Shown here piece after piece: positions 27,130 through 40,451 of a stretch of DNA of 64,000 bases (its first letter is position 1; the number at the start of each line of letters is the position of its first letter). Source of the DNA: Chrysomallon squamiferum (lineage: Eukaryota; Mollusca; Gastropoda; Neomphalida; Peltospiridae); the NCBI GenBank assembly GCA_012295275.1, contig CM022679.1, positions 31,282,337-31,346,336 on the forward strand, given 5' to 3'. The position numbers and the translations under genes are program-made. The notes under the pieces are model-generated. The model made no database searches, was not told the DNA's origin, and saw only the letters and a program-made list of their open reading frames with translations.

Positions 27130-30100
27130 ATGAAACTGCTGTTGGAGATTTCAAGTCTTTCTGAATTTCTGGTGAGAATTAGCACTTAAAGAGTTAATGT
27201 TTGGAGCTAACAGTTTAACATTTGGTGTATGATTTATTTTACCTTTGACATTAAACGTCTTGTATTTATTTACCTCTTAAAGGATGAATATGCTCTTTAG
27301 GGTGTTAATTCGTTAGTCAAACAATCGATTTTCACAATTTCTACAAGATTAATATTAGGAATGAATAAGAATTTTTTGTCTGTCCATAAGGTGTTAATGC
27401 TTACGTCAATATTAGGTTTAGCTGTTCGGTAAATGATTTATTTATATCTCCGAATCTTAGCTCCTGCTTAAAGAATTTATGCTTACTTACTTCAAGAACA
27501 TTTACTCTGACGATTAGGTAAATGATTATAGAACATAATATCTTCATTCACATTGAGTATCTAATCTTTAAGTTCACGCGTTAATCAGACGTGTAAAGTG
27601 AGATAAGACTGTTTATGTGTGAGGCAAAACGACCAGAGCAGTTTTATGAAAAGATTTTTCATCACAAATTTTCTACAGATAAGTTTTTGTATTCAATAGT
27701 ATTTTTTTATAACATTCCCTTTCATCTACATTGTACATCACATTCAAATAGAGAATAAAACGAATAAAGAAATATATATATTACTATAAAAACTGTGTCA
27801 GTTTCTTTTGTTTTTCTTCTTAATAATTTATCTCATTAACAGAAATTGTAGTGATTCAGCTTTATTTTCTTTTGTATCTTTTCTTTGTAGTTTGCTCGTA
27901 CATTGGTGGATCTGTGAAAAACAGTTTAATAGGATTTTATGCGACAGTTTTTCAAACTGGAGAACAGGCGATTTACATACAGATTTTGTTAAATGAATAA
28001 AAGTTCTTGATCATATAAACAGGGAGATTTCCAAATTCCTTGACACCCGCCTCTTGAATCCGCCTCTTTAATGGGTTTTGTTTTCTTTGTTTTGTAATCG
28101 CCAGGTTAGCACAAGTGATAAGATTTTTAATTAAGAAAATGAAATGTTCGTGCTGTCGGCAGGTGAAATAACCTATTTATCCAGGAGAATTTTCTTATCT
28201 TGAAGCCGGCTTTGAAACAAGAGGTCGGCGATCTAATTAATTCTTTACAACATTAATAAAACTTCAACGCGACAACAGTAATGTATTATTTTCTGTTACA
28301 TGTCAGCTGTTTAGACCAAGATGTAGTTTAATAGTTATAAATGACTCCAATTAAATTATACGATCCTTCTATTGCAGTATTAATGTTTTATAAAAGAAAG
28401 CAGTTTCAGGATTAGTTTTTAGTAACAAAGAATTTCAGCACATGTTTGGGGGGTTTTCTTGTCGTTTTTTTATGACTGAATTTGAAAAATGGATTCGAAA
28501 GGTTCAGACTTTAATCTCAAAAGAGAAATTATTGTTTAGTGAAAGACATAGCAGTAACACAAAGATAGAAATGATTATAGTTCGTAGACATAAAGTAGAA
28601 CCATCGGAGGTGTGGATGATTAACACAGAGACAGAAGATTGTATCTAACAGCTCTATTGGCTAAACAGCTGCAGTGTAGAGAAAGGAATATACAGTCAAC
28701 ACGTACAGCAACACCCAGTACCAAATAACGATAGTGTTCGAATTATGTTACAAGATATATTATGTCTGATTACCGTAACATTATATAAACTCTGTTTGTC
28801 TTCCAGGAGTTTTTTCCGGTAAAAATATGCTTTCCGCATTACTGAACTAGCTGTAGAGAGCTTCCTTTACTTCATCGTTCAAATGATTCAGTAATCATCT
28901 ATAATGATGATATGCATCGTTATATATTTTTAGATATATAATTCATTCTAATATATATGTATATCTAGGCCTTCAGCTTTTAGATTATGCAGATGACATT
29001 TTTGTTTACAGTAAACGTTATGAAAGTTTATAAACATATGTCTGTAATTAGACCATGGTTACAATCATATTCAAAGACATTTGTAATTAGTTGTCACAAC
29101 AATTTACAATTTATGTTATTTTTTATCCATTCTTTGCTCCCCTACAAAAAAAAAAAAAAAATTGTTAACTTAAATTCAGAAACATTTTAATATCTCAAAA
29201 TAGTAATAATAATACTAATCACACGCACGCACGCACACACACTATACATAAAGGCCAGAATCAATGGAGCAGAAACAGACTGAAGTTGTCTGCATCGAAT
29301 ATCAAGATCTAACTGACCAAAATAAAATAAAAATGAAATAAAAAATAAAATAAAATAAAAACAAAAACAAAAACAACAACAAAAAATTAAAAAAAATTAA
29401 AAATAAATAAATAAATAAAATAAAATAAAAACTACACAAAACAAACCACAACGGTAATTGAAAAATAAAAAGGAAAAAAAAATAAAAAAAGGAACGAAGG
29501 AAGTGAGAAAAAAAAGAAAAATTTCTACAAGTATACAATTAACCGTTAAAGCCCTCACAAACGACTCAAGAGAAAAAAACAACATCTACACATGTTTCGT
29601 ATTGTCGCGGTATGCAGCTTTTCAAGTGTCAAACGCTACGTTGTTTCTGCCAACAACGGTAACAATAATGAAAACAAGTTTGTTGCGGATTCTCCTTTGT
29701 GAAAGCTTTCAAAGCAAATAGCTTTCGATTATTTTCAACAAAGCAGTAACTATTTAACGTAGGTGCCCCCAATTCCTAGACATAAATTATCATAGCTCTG
29801 CATTCCCCTGTCATACGTTCAGTGCGCTGCTAACCCTCAGTCTCTCTCTGACGTATATTCCCTGCGTCATATCTAACCTGTTACAGTAGTCTGATTCTTT
29901 TCCATCTTGCAAAATATTCCCTGTACATCATTCTTTTTGACAATATACATCACGAGAAACATAAGCCACACCGCCTGTACCCTTTGCCGTATTATATGCT
30001 ATATATTCCCTGTGTTATACATAGCTTGCGATATATTCCCTGTTATATATTGCTATGTGACTCACACTCACGTATTCATATTCAGTATTATTAATTATCT

Positions 30101-30800
30101 ATATTAGTTATTCTCAGTGGGGCCTATGGGTGTCACCGGCACATTTGAAGGGAGACACACAGTCTGATGAGAAGAGGATTCTAGTCATACTGTACTCTGT
30201 GTCTGAAAACAGCTCGTATAAAGGCATGGCAAAGAAAAGGTTGAGAATAACGATCTGTATCACATATTATATCCTGAAACACATACATTACCTGGATAAA
30301 CACATATCTTGTTATAAATTCCTTATCAGTAATTCCCTCTGATTATATCTCCCACTTAAAGGTAAAGAAAGATGGTCAAAAAAAAAATAATAAAATAATA
30401 CTAAAACAAGAAATTTGTAGAAGTTTATACGGCTCTCAGTTATAATGTGACATTGTTCTGCCTTATTCTTCTTGTGCGGTCCTGTGCCAGAAGTCAGAAG
30501 CATTTTGTAAGGCAATGACATATGCTGTTAAATCGCCCATTTCAGAAATATTCATATGTTTATTGTCTGTTGTGGAAAGGTGCAATGTCAAAAAAAAAAA
30601 AAAAAAAAAAAAAGAAGTAGAAAAAAAAAAGAACACGTATTTTATTTCCTTCGGTTGACAAAGCTTCTAAGGTGATGTGACAATGCATAACATGACTTTT
30701 AAAGGCTGACCTGTCAATCAGTGTTCACGTGATTACTCAAGCAAAGTTAGCCTCTTTGAACTGAGCCGCGTTGTGGTACATGAAATGTAATATGGTTTCT
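27130..30800. other. Gene-free AT-rich stretch
   Basis: No exon with recognisable motif. It holds AAAAT-rich sequence at 29320–29500, several copies of tatattccctg between 29855 and 30045, and an A run at 30591–30613. Confidence 0.55.
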
Positions 30801-30831
30801 CGATCTTGAAAATAAACATTTTAACACACAC

Positions 30832-31216
30832 TTACTTCCCTCTTATTCTCTCTTTCTTTCTTTGTTTTTTACTTTTCTTCTTTTGTTCCCTTCTAACCAT
30901 TTCTTTCTCTTTTCGTTTTGTTTCCTCTCTCATTCACATTTTCTCTTTTATTCCTTCCTTTTCTTTACCTAACTTCTTCCGCTTTCTCTTACTTTTTTTC
31001 TGTTTCTCTCTCATTTCAGTAATTCTATTCTTTATTTTTCTTTCTTTTCTTCCTTGTTTGTTTCTTTGTTTCTTTTTTCTTTTTTATTTCTTTCGATCTG
31101 TCTATTCATCTGTTTCCCTCTGCCTCACTTTCTCCTTTTTTTTTTCTTTTCCAATCGTTTTCAGTTTCTCTTTAACTCCTTCAATCTGCGATTTTTTTTT
31201 TTTTTTTTTTTTTTTT
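30832..31216. repeat. Long pyrimidine-rich tract
   Basis: About 385 bp of almost only T and C on the plus strand, ending in a T run. The 163-codon frame through it is a composition artefact. Confidence 0.85.
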
Positions 31217-31532
31217 CTGGAAGGTAAATTTATACCTGCAGTATATGAAATGACGAGAAAACAGCCGCTAACTTTGTTGAGCAGTAAGTCAAGATGACTC
31301 ATACTCGTCTAGACTTGTAAACAATGTGATACCTTTATCTCAGATCAAACAGTGCAACGAATGTTTCAGACTGTTGTTTAGGCGAAGACTGTAACTAAAT
31401 GAAATAAGTCGTAATAATTAAGCTATTTAACAGCAGGCAGAAAAGACCAGACACAAAGAAATGAGGAAGAAAGAGAAGAGGTGAAAGCGGTGAAAGTAAT
31501 AAATAAATATATATATATATATAGATAAATAC

Positions 31533-31533
<1 letters not shown>

Positions 31534-31619
<86 letters not shown>

Positions 31620-31663
31620 AAGGCAGAGACATTAAAAAAGACCAAAGTGTGTTTGAGAGAGAG

Positions 31664-31751
<88 letters not shown>

Positions 31752-31952
31752 ATGTAGAGTAGTAGAGCTAAAAACGAACAAAAGAGAGAAAGAAAAAGAA
31801 AGCGGAAAAAGTAAGACAGGCAGAAAGAAACAGAGACAAAGACACACACACACACACATACACAAACACACACAGACAAACAGAGAGAAGCCTGCAGAAA
31901 CAGTTAGGGAGAGAAAGAGAGTATAAGGCAAAGACATTAAAAAAAGACAAAA

Positions 31953-31990
<38 letters not shown>
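31534..31990. repeat. Purine-rich (GA)n/(GT)n complex with internal duplication
   Basis: (GA)n at 31534–31615 and (GT)n at 31668–31746. The motif gagtataaggcagagacatt followed by an A run and a GT/GA run at about 31613–31680 recurs at 31918–31990. Confidence 0.85.
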
Positions 31991-31992
<2 letters not shown>

Positions 31993-32199
31993 GAATGTAA
32001 TGTGTTGATTTGTATAACAAATAGAAAGGGAGGTAAATAAAAACAATGAGAAAGAGAAAAAGTAGACATGAAAGAAATACAGACAAAGACAAAAATAGAA
32101 AATCTTAGAGAAAGAGAAATCAGAGAAGAGCGAATGAGAGAGAAGCAGAATGAGAAGATCTGGATCAGCAGAAATCTGTGAAATGATTTATGTCTGTAC

Positions 32200-33390
32200 T
32201 TTGTATGTCTGCATTCTATGCTGTCTGCAATCCTGTGTGTATTTAGATACAATGAATTGAACAGTTTATACTCAGTGCATTCTGTATTTATTGTGTTGTG
32301 TTGTATTGTACTGTGTTACACGGTTTGTTTCGCATGTTGTGTGTTGTGCTGTATGATGAATTTTTGTGTTGTATTTTATTGTATCGTATCGTATCTGTAT
32401 TATAGTGTATACTGTATTTTTTTTGTACTGTATTGTTTGTATCGTATTGTATTATAACGTTTTATATGTTTTTGGTATTGTATGTATTTTTTAATTTTGT
32501 ATTGTTTTTTTTATTATTATAATGTGTCGTGTCGAACGTATTGCTTTATACGTGGTGTGTTGTGTTGTGCTGTAACGAATATTATATATGTTTTTCCTTT
32601 ATTCCTTTTTTCGTTTACTGTACCTAAATTCATATTACTTGTTCATTCATTCATTCATTCATTCATAGTTGTTTATTTTATTTATTAATTATTATTTTAC
32701 TGTAATGATTCTGAGATCTCACAAAAGACACTGAAACAATACAAGCTCTCCCTTCTAACAAACTAACACTTTAACCAGATATCAGTATTTCAAATGAATT
32801 TCTGATCACTATGATACATCCACCGGTCACCTAAATTTTACACACAAGACAAAATCTGCCGCAACTACCAGTGGGTCTCAAACAGACGCAAAACAGTATT
32901 TTTTGACAGAAATGCAATTTTGATAAGTCAGATGCGATTATTCCGTCGTACGTCTTACCTACCTACCTATTGATGTGATGTAGGTATTCACCTCATCTCA
33001 CCTGTGTTGAGAACTGCACAAAAAGGTGGACGATTTTCCCACGCGCTGACACAGAGGCAGGAATGTTGTGTAATTGAAAGAAGATACGGATGAAAGGTGG
33101 ACTATTATTGCGAGATGAGAGTTGGGTATTTTTATGACAAGGTGACTCACGGCTGTGCGGGTAGGTGTGTTGTTGGACAGATAATGCAAGACGCTGGCGG
33201 AATGACGTCAGCAAATAAAATAATTTAAACGTAATGTAAAAATTTGGTCGCTATGGTTGTTGCGGGTTATCGTTTCAAATTTCAACGATCGTGTTTCTCT
33301 GTTTTTCTGTGTCTTTCTTTTCTCTAACCCTCTCTGTCTTTGTCTCTGACTCTGTATATATATCTATCTCTCTCTGTCTGTCTCTCTCTC
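32200..33390. other. TGTAT-rich stretch and unique sequence, no gene
   Basis: 32200–32580 is dominated by degenerate TGTAT/TGTGT pentamers. 32700–33280 is unique sequence with a perfect TGACGTCA at 33203–33210. Frames here have no family motif. Confidence 0.55.
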
Positions 33391-33428
33391 TCTATCTATT
33401 TATCTATTTCTCTCTCTCTCTTGCATTT

Positions 33429-34118
33429 TACGACTTTTTTCATTTGTTTTCTTTTCCTCTCTCATTTATTTATTTATATATTCTCTGATCTCTTTCTTTC
33501 CTGCTCTCTTTCTTATTATCTCAGATATATCAATTTTCTTCATCAACCTAAGACATTTTTTTTCCTTTTTGCTACTTCCATAGATTTTTATATAAAAGCA
33601 TTCACGGTTAAACACACACGACTGGTCATCCAGTAACGTGTAATTTAAACTCAGTAAAATTTAAGTACACCTACATACACAAACAACTAACACAGGAAAA
33701 TACACGCTGTTTTCACACGTATGTTTCAAAAAGAAAGGAAAACTAAACCATACAGACCTATTCAAGCATACATTTACAAATATAGACATTCAGTACTTAT
33801 ATAATACATACATACATACATACATACATACATACTATATACATATATTAATAGATGTATATATGTATTTATGTATGTGTTTATGAAAGTGTATATGTAG
33901 GTATGTATGTATTATATAAGTACTGAATGTCTGTATTTGTAAATGTATGCTTGAATAGGTCTGAATGTTGTTTTTGAAAAAAAATGTCGGAGGTTGACGA
34001 AGAAAATTGATATATCTGAGATAATAAGAAAGAGAGCAGGAAAGAAAAAGATCAGAAATATATAAATAAATAAATGAGAGAGAAAAAGAAGACAAATGAA
34101 AAAAGTCGTAAAATGCAA
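33429..34118. repeat. Large imperfect inverted duplication
   Basis: 33429–33560 is about 94% identical to the reverse complement of 33975–34118. Further in, 33756–33820 is nearly identical to the reverse complement of 33900–33961. The left arm carries about 195 bp (33561–33755) that the right arm lacks. The centre is a short (CATA)n/TATA-rich spacer. Confidence 0.9.
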
Positions 34119-34180
34119 AAGCGTTAGAGAGAGAGATACACAACACACACACACACACACAAACATACATACATACATAC

Positions 34181-34400
34181 ATACATGTATAAGTAATACA
34201 TAAATATATACATACATCCATCCACATATACACACATACACACACATATACATACATACATACATTATACATACATACATACATACATATATACATGTAT
34301 AAGTAATACATAAATATATACAAACATCCATCCACGTAAACACACATGCACACACATACACACATACATACATACATACATACATAATACATAAATACAT
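34181..34400. repeat. 110-bp tandem duplication, CATA-rich
   Basis: atacatgtataagtaataca at 34181 recurs at 34291 with the same downstream CATCCATCCAC and CA/CATA runs. Confidence 0.85.
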
Positions 34401-34836
34401 TCATACACATACACACACACCTGCATCCACACATTCATTGATCTTTTTTATAGTAACAACCAAAGGAACTAAAATAACCAGAATTTCATTGCTTTATCAC
34501 TTTATAAAGTAGTTTATTACAGATAAAGAGTTATGACAAGCATGAAAAGTATACCGCTTTTTTGATGTTATGGAATACACCTATAAATGTTTATAAGTAG
34601 ATACTTTTCTAAGGATAAAACGCACTTTGAAGTAAGTAGGATTATCAACGATTAAATGAAACGATTAGCTTAATAAGTTACTTCCGTATCACCTGTTCAG
34701 CTCTCATGATTACAAAGTCAAAGATAAAACAAACATTTATGCAAGATCATTTCTTGAAATACTTCACTGTATTTGATATTTATAGCATCATATTTATAGC
34801 ATCATCTATAGTAGCAACAGTAGTAATAGTAGTAGT

Positions 34837-34846
34837 AATGGTGGTG

Positions 34847-34928
<82 letters not shown>

Positions 34929-34948
34929 TAATATTACTGCTATTGTTG

Positions 34949-34981
<33 letters not shown>
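34837..34981. repeat. (GTA)n and (TTA)n microsatellite
   Basis: About 70 bp of GTA followed by TTA units. Confidence 0.95.
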
Positions 34982-34983
<2 letters not shown>

Positions 34984-34999
34984 GTGATGCTGGTATTAG

Positions 35000-36300
35000 T
35001 AGCAGCAATAATAGCAGTAGTAGTAACAACAACAACAACATTATTTCCGGCATTCTGTTCAGTTTATCTCACGCAATTTCGTTTTTTTTATTTTATTTTA
35101 AGATTTTTTTTTTTTTTTTTTTTGATGTTGTTGTTGTATGTAGTACAGATATAATTTGTATAGTGTGTGTCTGGTACATATGTGTCTACATGTCTATATA
35201 TATGTGTGTATGTGTCTGTGTCTGTGGGAGTATATTTGTGTATATGTGTGTGTGTCTGTCTATATATCTGCGTAAAACTTTGTGTCTACCCTTGTTTGAA
35301 CTCACTCAGTACAATAATCATTTAACTTTGTTACTGTTATTGCATTCATCCTGTACAATGATTTAATTAAGTTTGTCGAGTGCATCTAATTAAATCACTT
35401 CTTGACTCAACCTAGAGAAGAAAATACTTTTTTTTAAATTTAGTTACATTACATTGTAATATCATTTTGTTTCTTGTTGTTTTTCTTGTTTACATTTTTC
35501 CTCGATGATTAATCTTGAAATAGTAAACACTTTAAAATATATATATATATATAAAAATAATAATAATAATAAAGTGAAATAAAAACATTTCCAACAATGA
35601 TGTTAGGACCTAACGTGTATTTAATAATGATTGTATTTCATTTAACGACTTGTGACCACATCAAGTGACAGAAAGTTTACGTTGTAAAGAGCAATAAAAG
35701 AGGAATAAACGTCATTCGCAAATCCTATAAAAATCAAATGAATTTAATTGATAGCGTTACTACAAACAAGTACCTCTCTTGTGGTATTTATTTAAGGACT
35801 GCCTTCGGTTGAAAAGTCTTTGTGATAAATAACGATATGGCCATATAAGGTTTCACATTTGCATATTTAATACTTAAGTGACATTCTTCGATAGAGCTGA
35901 ACATTTTTTTTATGACTTTGAGTGTGTGTGAATGTGTGTGTTACAGAATGTGTGTATATGTATGCGCTTGTGATAAAGATAAAAGGATTTGAAAAAGATT
36001 TAAAAAAAACAAAACAAACAACAACAACAAAAAGAAACAACAAAAAATTAACTAAAATTTAGAATACGAGATTACATATCTTTATATATACCAACATACA
36101 TACACATGCATGCATTCATACACATATACACGCATACACTCATCCATACTTCCATACATCCATACATACAGACACATTGACACATAGACACATTTACACA
36201 TATACATACATAAATACACACGTACACACATACACTCATCCATACATCCATACAAACATACACACATACACACATACACACATACACAGGCACATATATG
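35000..36300. other. Gene-free stretch with CA/GT-rich tracts
   Basis: The segment 35940–36075 is a diverged copy of 41780–41915. CATA/CA-rich sequence fills 36080–36290. Confidence 0.55.
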
Positions 36301-36399
36301 CATACAGAAATAACATTTCATCATGCCAGCATGCATATCACGGATTAGCTGTTCTACAGTTCCAGGTTTACCACAAAAAAATAACAAAAGACAAAGAAC

Positions 36400-36545
36400 A
36401 GCATGCTTCGGAGTGTGGGCGAATGGGTGCCATACGTTCGAATCTCGTCAGCGGCATCTGACGGTTTTTGTGAAGTCGTGATTGGCTTTGTCCTCCTGCG
36501 CCGGTGCGTTCCCGAATATTGTCCAGCTATAGAGTCTAATCTGAC
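36400..36545 (+). mobile_element. tRNA-derived SINE copy, A box degraded
   Basis: It carries GTTCGAATCTCGTCAGCGGC (B box) and the family tail gtgcgttcccgaatattgtc, followed by the agtctaatctgac end shared with the copy at 63.0 kb. The A-box end is decayed. It lies between two direct repeats of about 46 bp (36311–36356 and 36637–36683). Confidence 0.65.
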
Positions 36546-36765
36546 GTACATAAGACAGAGAACAATCAGATCCTAGAATACATACATACATGCTTATAAA
36601 TGCATACACACACACTTACATTCATGCATACATACATAACATGTCATCACGCCAGCATGCATGTCGAGGATTAGCTGTTCTGCACCGAGCTGTGATGACA
36701 ACTCACAGCGTGTAACTGACCACACTGAAATTAACTGATAACACACCACTGACTGACTTGTGCTG

Positions 36766-37230
36766 CAGCTATCTGTGACAAAACCAGATAAACCAGCAAT
36801 GGACAGGGTATTTTGATTTTTATCTCCGCTCTATATATTGACAATGTTTTACGAGCAATTGACTGTTTTGTTGCAAACTGATAGCGTTTTACATGCAATT
36901 AACTTACTTTTTAGCAGTGATCTGTGACACAAAAATTGATAAACAGGAGCGAGATAATGTTGCTTTTCTTTTGGTTGCTTTGTTTGTCTAATATTCAGTG
37001 ACAAAGTCTTATGATCAGTTAGTTGACTGTTTTTATACAAACTGACAGTCGCGTTACGTGCAGCTAACTTACTACTTCTGCAGTGATCTGTGATACAGAC
37101 TGATAAACCAGAATGCTTATCACTGATTACACTGTCTTCTTTCCATCTCTAACTGTCAGAGTCTTACATCCAGATGACTGGCAGCGTGTAACATGCAGCC
37201 AACTGATTTTCAAAAAAAATGATAAACTGT
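36766..37230. repeat. Degenerate tandem repeat of about 150–165 bp
   Basis: Three copies of gcagtgatctgtgayac…tgataaaccag start near 36766, 36914 and 37079, each linked to a gacagt…gttacgtgca-like segment. Confidence 0.6.
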
Positions 37231-37710
37231 AACGTGCATGCCGAAAGAATGTCTGTTTTGCAGAGAGATGGTCGTAAGCTGATGAACTATTGCGTGCAAT
37301 GGTCTTCTGTCTTGTTTTCCAGCGAGCTGTGGTGTACCCAGCTTTAAGAGATCACTGAACAAAGTGCAGGGTCGACTGAGATACGATTCAAACACGTTAT
37401 CAAGTCAAACAGGCCACACGACGTACGATATCTTCCCTGATAAAGTCATCAATTTACCACTGCTCTGCTTCTAGCTGATAACGAGACGTGGTCAGGTGTA
37501 TGTTTGTGGTGAGGGTGTACGTTTCGTGAATGATGGGTGAGTAATTATGAGCTAGGTGATCTATGCATACATATATACGAATACACATACAGATAAACAT
37601 GTATAACTTACATGCCACAGACAGGGACATATACTTCATACACAAACAGAACCACATGTAAATAATCCAGACGTCCATAACTACAACAACGACTGTAGTT
37701 GTAATAACAT

Positions 37711-37713
37711 ATT

Positions 37714-37764
<51 letters not shown>

Positions 37765-37778
37765 TTGCATTCATTTTA

Positions 37779-37815
<37 letters not shown>
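37711..37815. repeat. (TTTA)n and poly-T
   Basis: About 56 bp of TTTA tetranucleotides followed by a T run (37784–37815). Confidence 0.95.
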
Positions 37816-37819
37816 CATA

Positions 37820-39079
37820 AGATGTTATTCAGGAAAACATAAAATATAACAAAACTAGAAAGTAAATAAATAAAGGAACACAGTCGTCTTATTTCTCTCT
37901 ATTCTTCAAATTTTCTCACGAGTTTGAGAAAAAAGAACCGTTATTTTTCTTGTGTGTCTAAATTTATCCTAAGGGTATTACGACGTTATCTATGACGTAA
38001 CAAACAATCTGTTGTCGTACACATAGTCGGTGATGATTGGTCAGTGAATGATATAACAGAGTTTACGTCACAATGTGTAACGTATTGGTAATTGTATGGA
38101 TAATACAAGTGGTTACGTACTGTGACTGTCACTAAATATGGTGTATGATGGATACAGAACTATAAATGACGCAGATTAGTGCCTGACTGCGGCCTAATTA
38201 CACACCTGTAGCGCACGTTTTCCTCCGCCTTCCGGCTATCAACAGTTGACACGAATATAATACGCAATGTTAGGAAGAGCCTTTGAGTGATTATTCTTTC
38301 ATTTATTTATTTATTTATTTATTTATTTATATACGTACTTATTTACTAATAAAAGATTTCGAGTAAATTTAAGAGAAAGCAGCATTAATCAGGGTTAGTT
38401 TTAATGTTATTACTTTTGTAATAATACCAACAACAACAACAACGACAACGACAATAATGACGGAGTTGATGTATTTTCTCATAAGACAAGTAAAAAAAAA
38501 AAAAAAAAAAAAAAACCAACACAATTTCAAAAATTCCTACTGAACAAAAATCAACCCCACCCCTGATAAAAATAAAATGTTCTCTTAACATTTCATCTAC
38601 ATGAGTAAGAAGAAAATATCTTATAGTTACTTGTGACATTCTGCAGCAAATTATAATTCAAAACTACTCGTGCTGTTGCATGCACCGCTGCACGTACACG
38701 ATGAAGAAACACGAAATGTCCCGTTGTCACGTGACTTATGCACAAACCGTTATTATTAATGACAGATGGAATGTCTTAAAGGAAAACGCCTGAAACAGGA
38801 AGAAGGAAATAAAATGTAAAGAAGTTTAGAGAAGAACGAAATAAAGGAAGGCTTTTATTTTTCTTCTTCATTTCTTAAGCGATATACAGCTGCATTACAA
38901 AAGACGGTGTCAGATGTTATTAAAAGAAAAGATTGTTTTTGTTTGTACAAATGAGGAAATGATACACACATACATACATACTTCTATTTATTTATTTATT
39001 TATTCACACACATATACATACACACACAACACACATATATACATTTATATTTATTTATTTGCATACAGACACAAAAATA

Positions 39080-39118
<39 letters not shown>

Positions 39119-40340
39119 CCATCCTAGTTAATCCTGTTAAAATAGAAAAGATATTTAACGTCAGACAGAAAGAAAAGAAAAAAGATATAGTAATTGTAAG
39201 AGATGACTGAAAGAGATAAAGAAACACACTGAAAGAGAGACAGACGGACAGACACAGAGAGAAAGATTCACAGAGGTGTTTGCGTGTGTTTTGTGTATGT
39301 GCATGTGTGCGTTTTATAGTAATATCTTTATGATATGTTTATCCACCAATTTAAGCTTCTCAAAACACCGTGTTATTTAATTTTGTTCCCACATTTTATT
39401 TTTCTACCAGAATGTACTTGCATTCAATTGTATTTGACCAAAAAGTGTCTTCAAACAAGAGTAACCGAATTACCGTTACAGTGTATGTGTGAAAGGAAAT
39501 CAACTACAGGAAAAATCTTATTGGTTTTTACAGTAAATGTTCGACTCACAATAGGCGTGTTTGTATGTGTTCAGGCTACCTCCGTCCTTCAGCAGTTCCC
39601 TTTGTTTCTGGCAGAAAATACATAAAGAAGAATACATTATTGTCATATTTATATTTCGGGTAACCAGAACAATATGTATATATAAAAATGACAATAATGT
39701 ATTCTTCTTTGAAGAAAGAAAAAAGGTTGACAAAGATCTAATATAGCGGTGTTAATAGGGTTTGCTTTTCTGAGTGTGTGAGTGCCAAAATATAGCCTTT
39801 CATATCACCTCTACCTAGAATTATATTTCACACCCTCTGCATGTATGTGTGAATACGGTGGTTGTGTAGACAGGTAGTAAGACTGTTATGGATATAATTA
39901 TTGGAGTTTGTACGTTTTTTCTCTTTACATAATTACGTACCTATAATAATAAAACAAACTTTAACTGAAGTTAAATAGGTAGCCAGCCCGTTACACTGTC
40001 AACATTAACAGATCATCTCCTAATACCATTAAAAAGAAACAGAAGAAGAAAACTATCTCTGACTGATAAAAATTCTCGTTTACGGGCTTTACATCTAAAG
40101 CCGTGGATCTACGTATTTATGTATCAGATTTAAGTGTCATCGCACGAGATTACTTGCTTTTTCGCCACGCCAGACAGAGATGCGTTTTGAAAAGCTACGG
40201 AATGAGTTCGGCATTAGAAAAGCATTAACATGTCATTCAAATAAATACAGAAATACTGGCGTGTAGTTTACCAGCCAGGAACGAATCCAAAATTTCAGAA
40301 AAAAATAAAATAATAATAATAAGCATTGCATACCTCCGTA
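37820..40340. other. Gene-free stretch
   Basis: 37960–38240 is complex with tgacgtaa and tacgtcac sites; later sequence holds TTTA, A and CA runs and the hairpin at 39.6 kb. No exon was recognised. Confidence 0.55.
39624..39710. repeat. 31-bp-arm hairpin with 25-bp loop
   Basis: Bases 39624–39654 and 39680–39710 are reverse complements with a single mismatch. The arms read aaagaagaatacattattgt onward and end in acaataatgtattcttcttt. No gene was recognised nearby. Confidence 0.9.
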
Positions 40341-40347
40341 GTCACAC

Positions 40348-40354
40348 AAAATAA

Positions 40355-40421
<67 letters not shown>

Positions 40422-40451
40422 GTAAGTAAAATAAATAAATAAATAAATAAT
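40348..40451. repeat. (AAAT)n microsatellite
   Basis: About 100 bp of AAAT tetranucleotides. Confidence 0.95.

Noticed and set aside
30806-31297. 163-codon frame rich in Phe, Ser and Leu
   Set aside because: It is the translation of a long T/C-rich tract; composition alone explains the absence of stops.
31427-32252. Minus-strand frames of 150–206 codons rich in Ser, Leu, Thr and His
   Set aside because: They arise from GA and GT arrays and purine-rich sequence read antisense.
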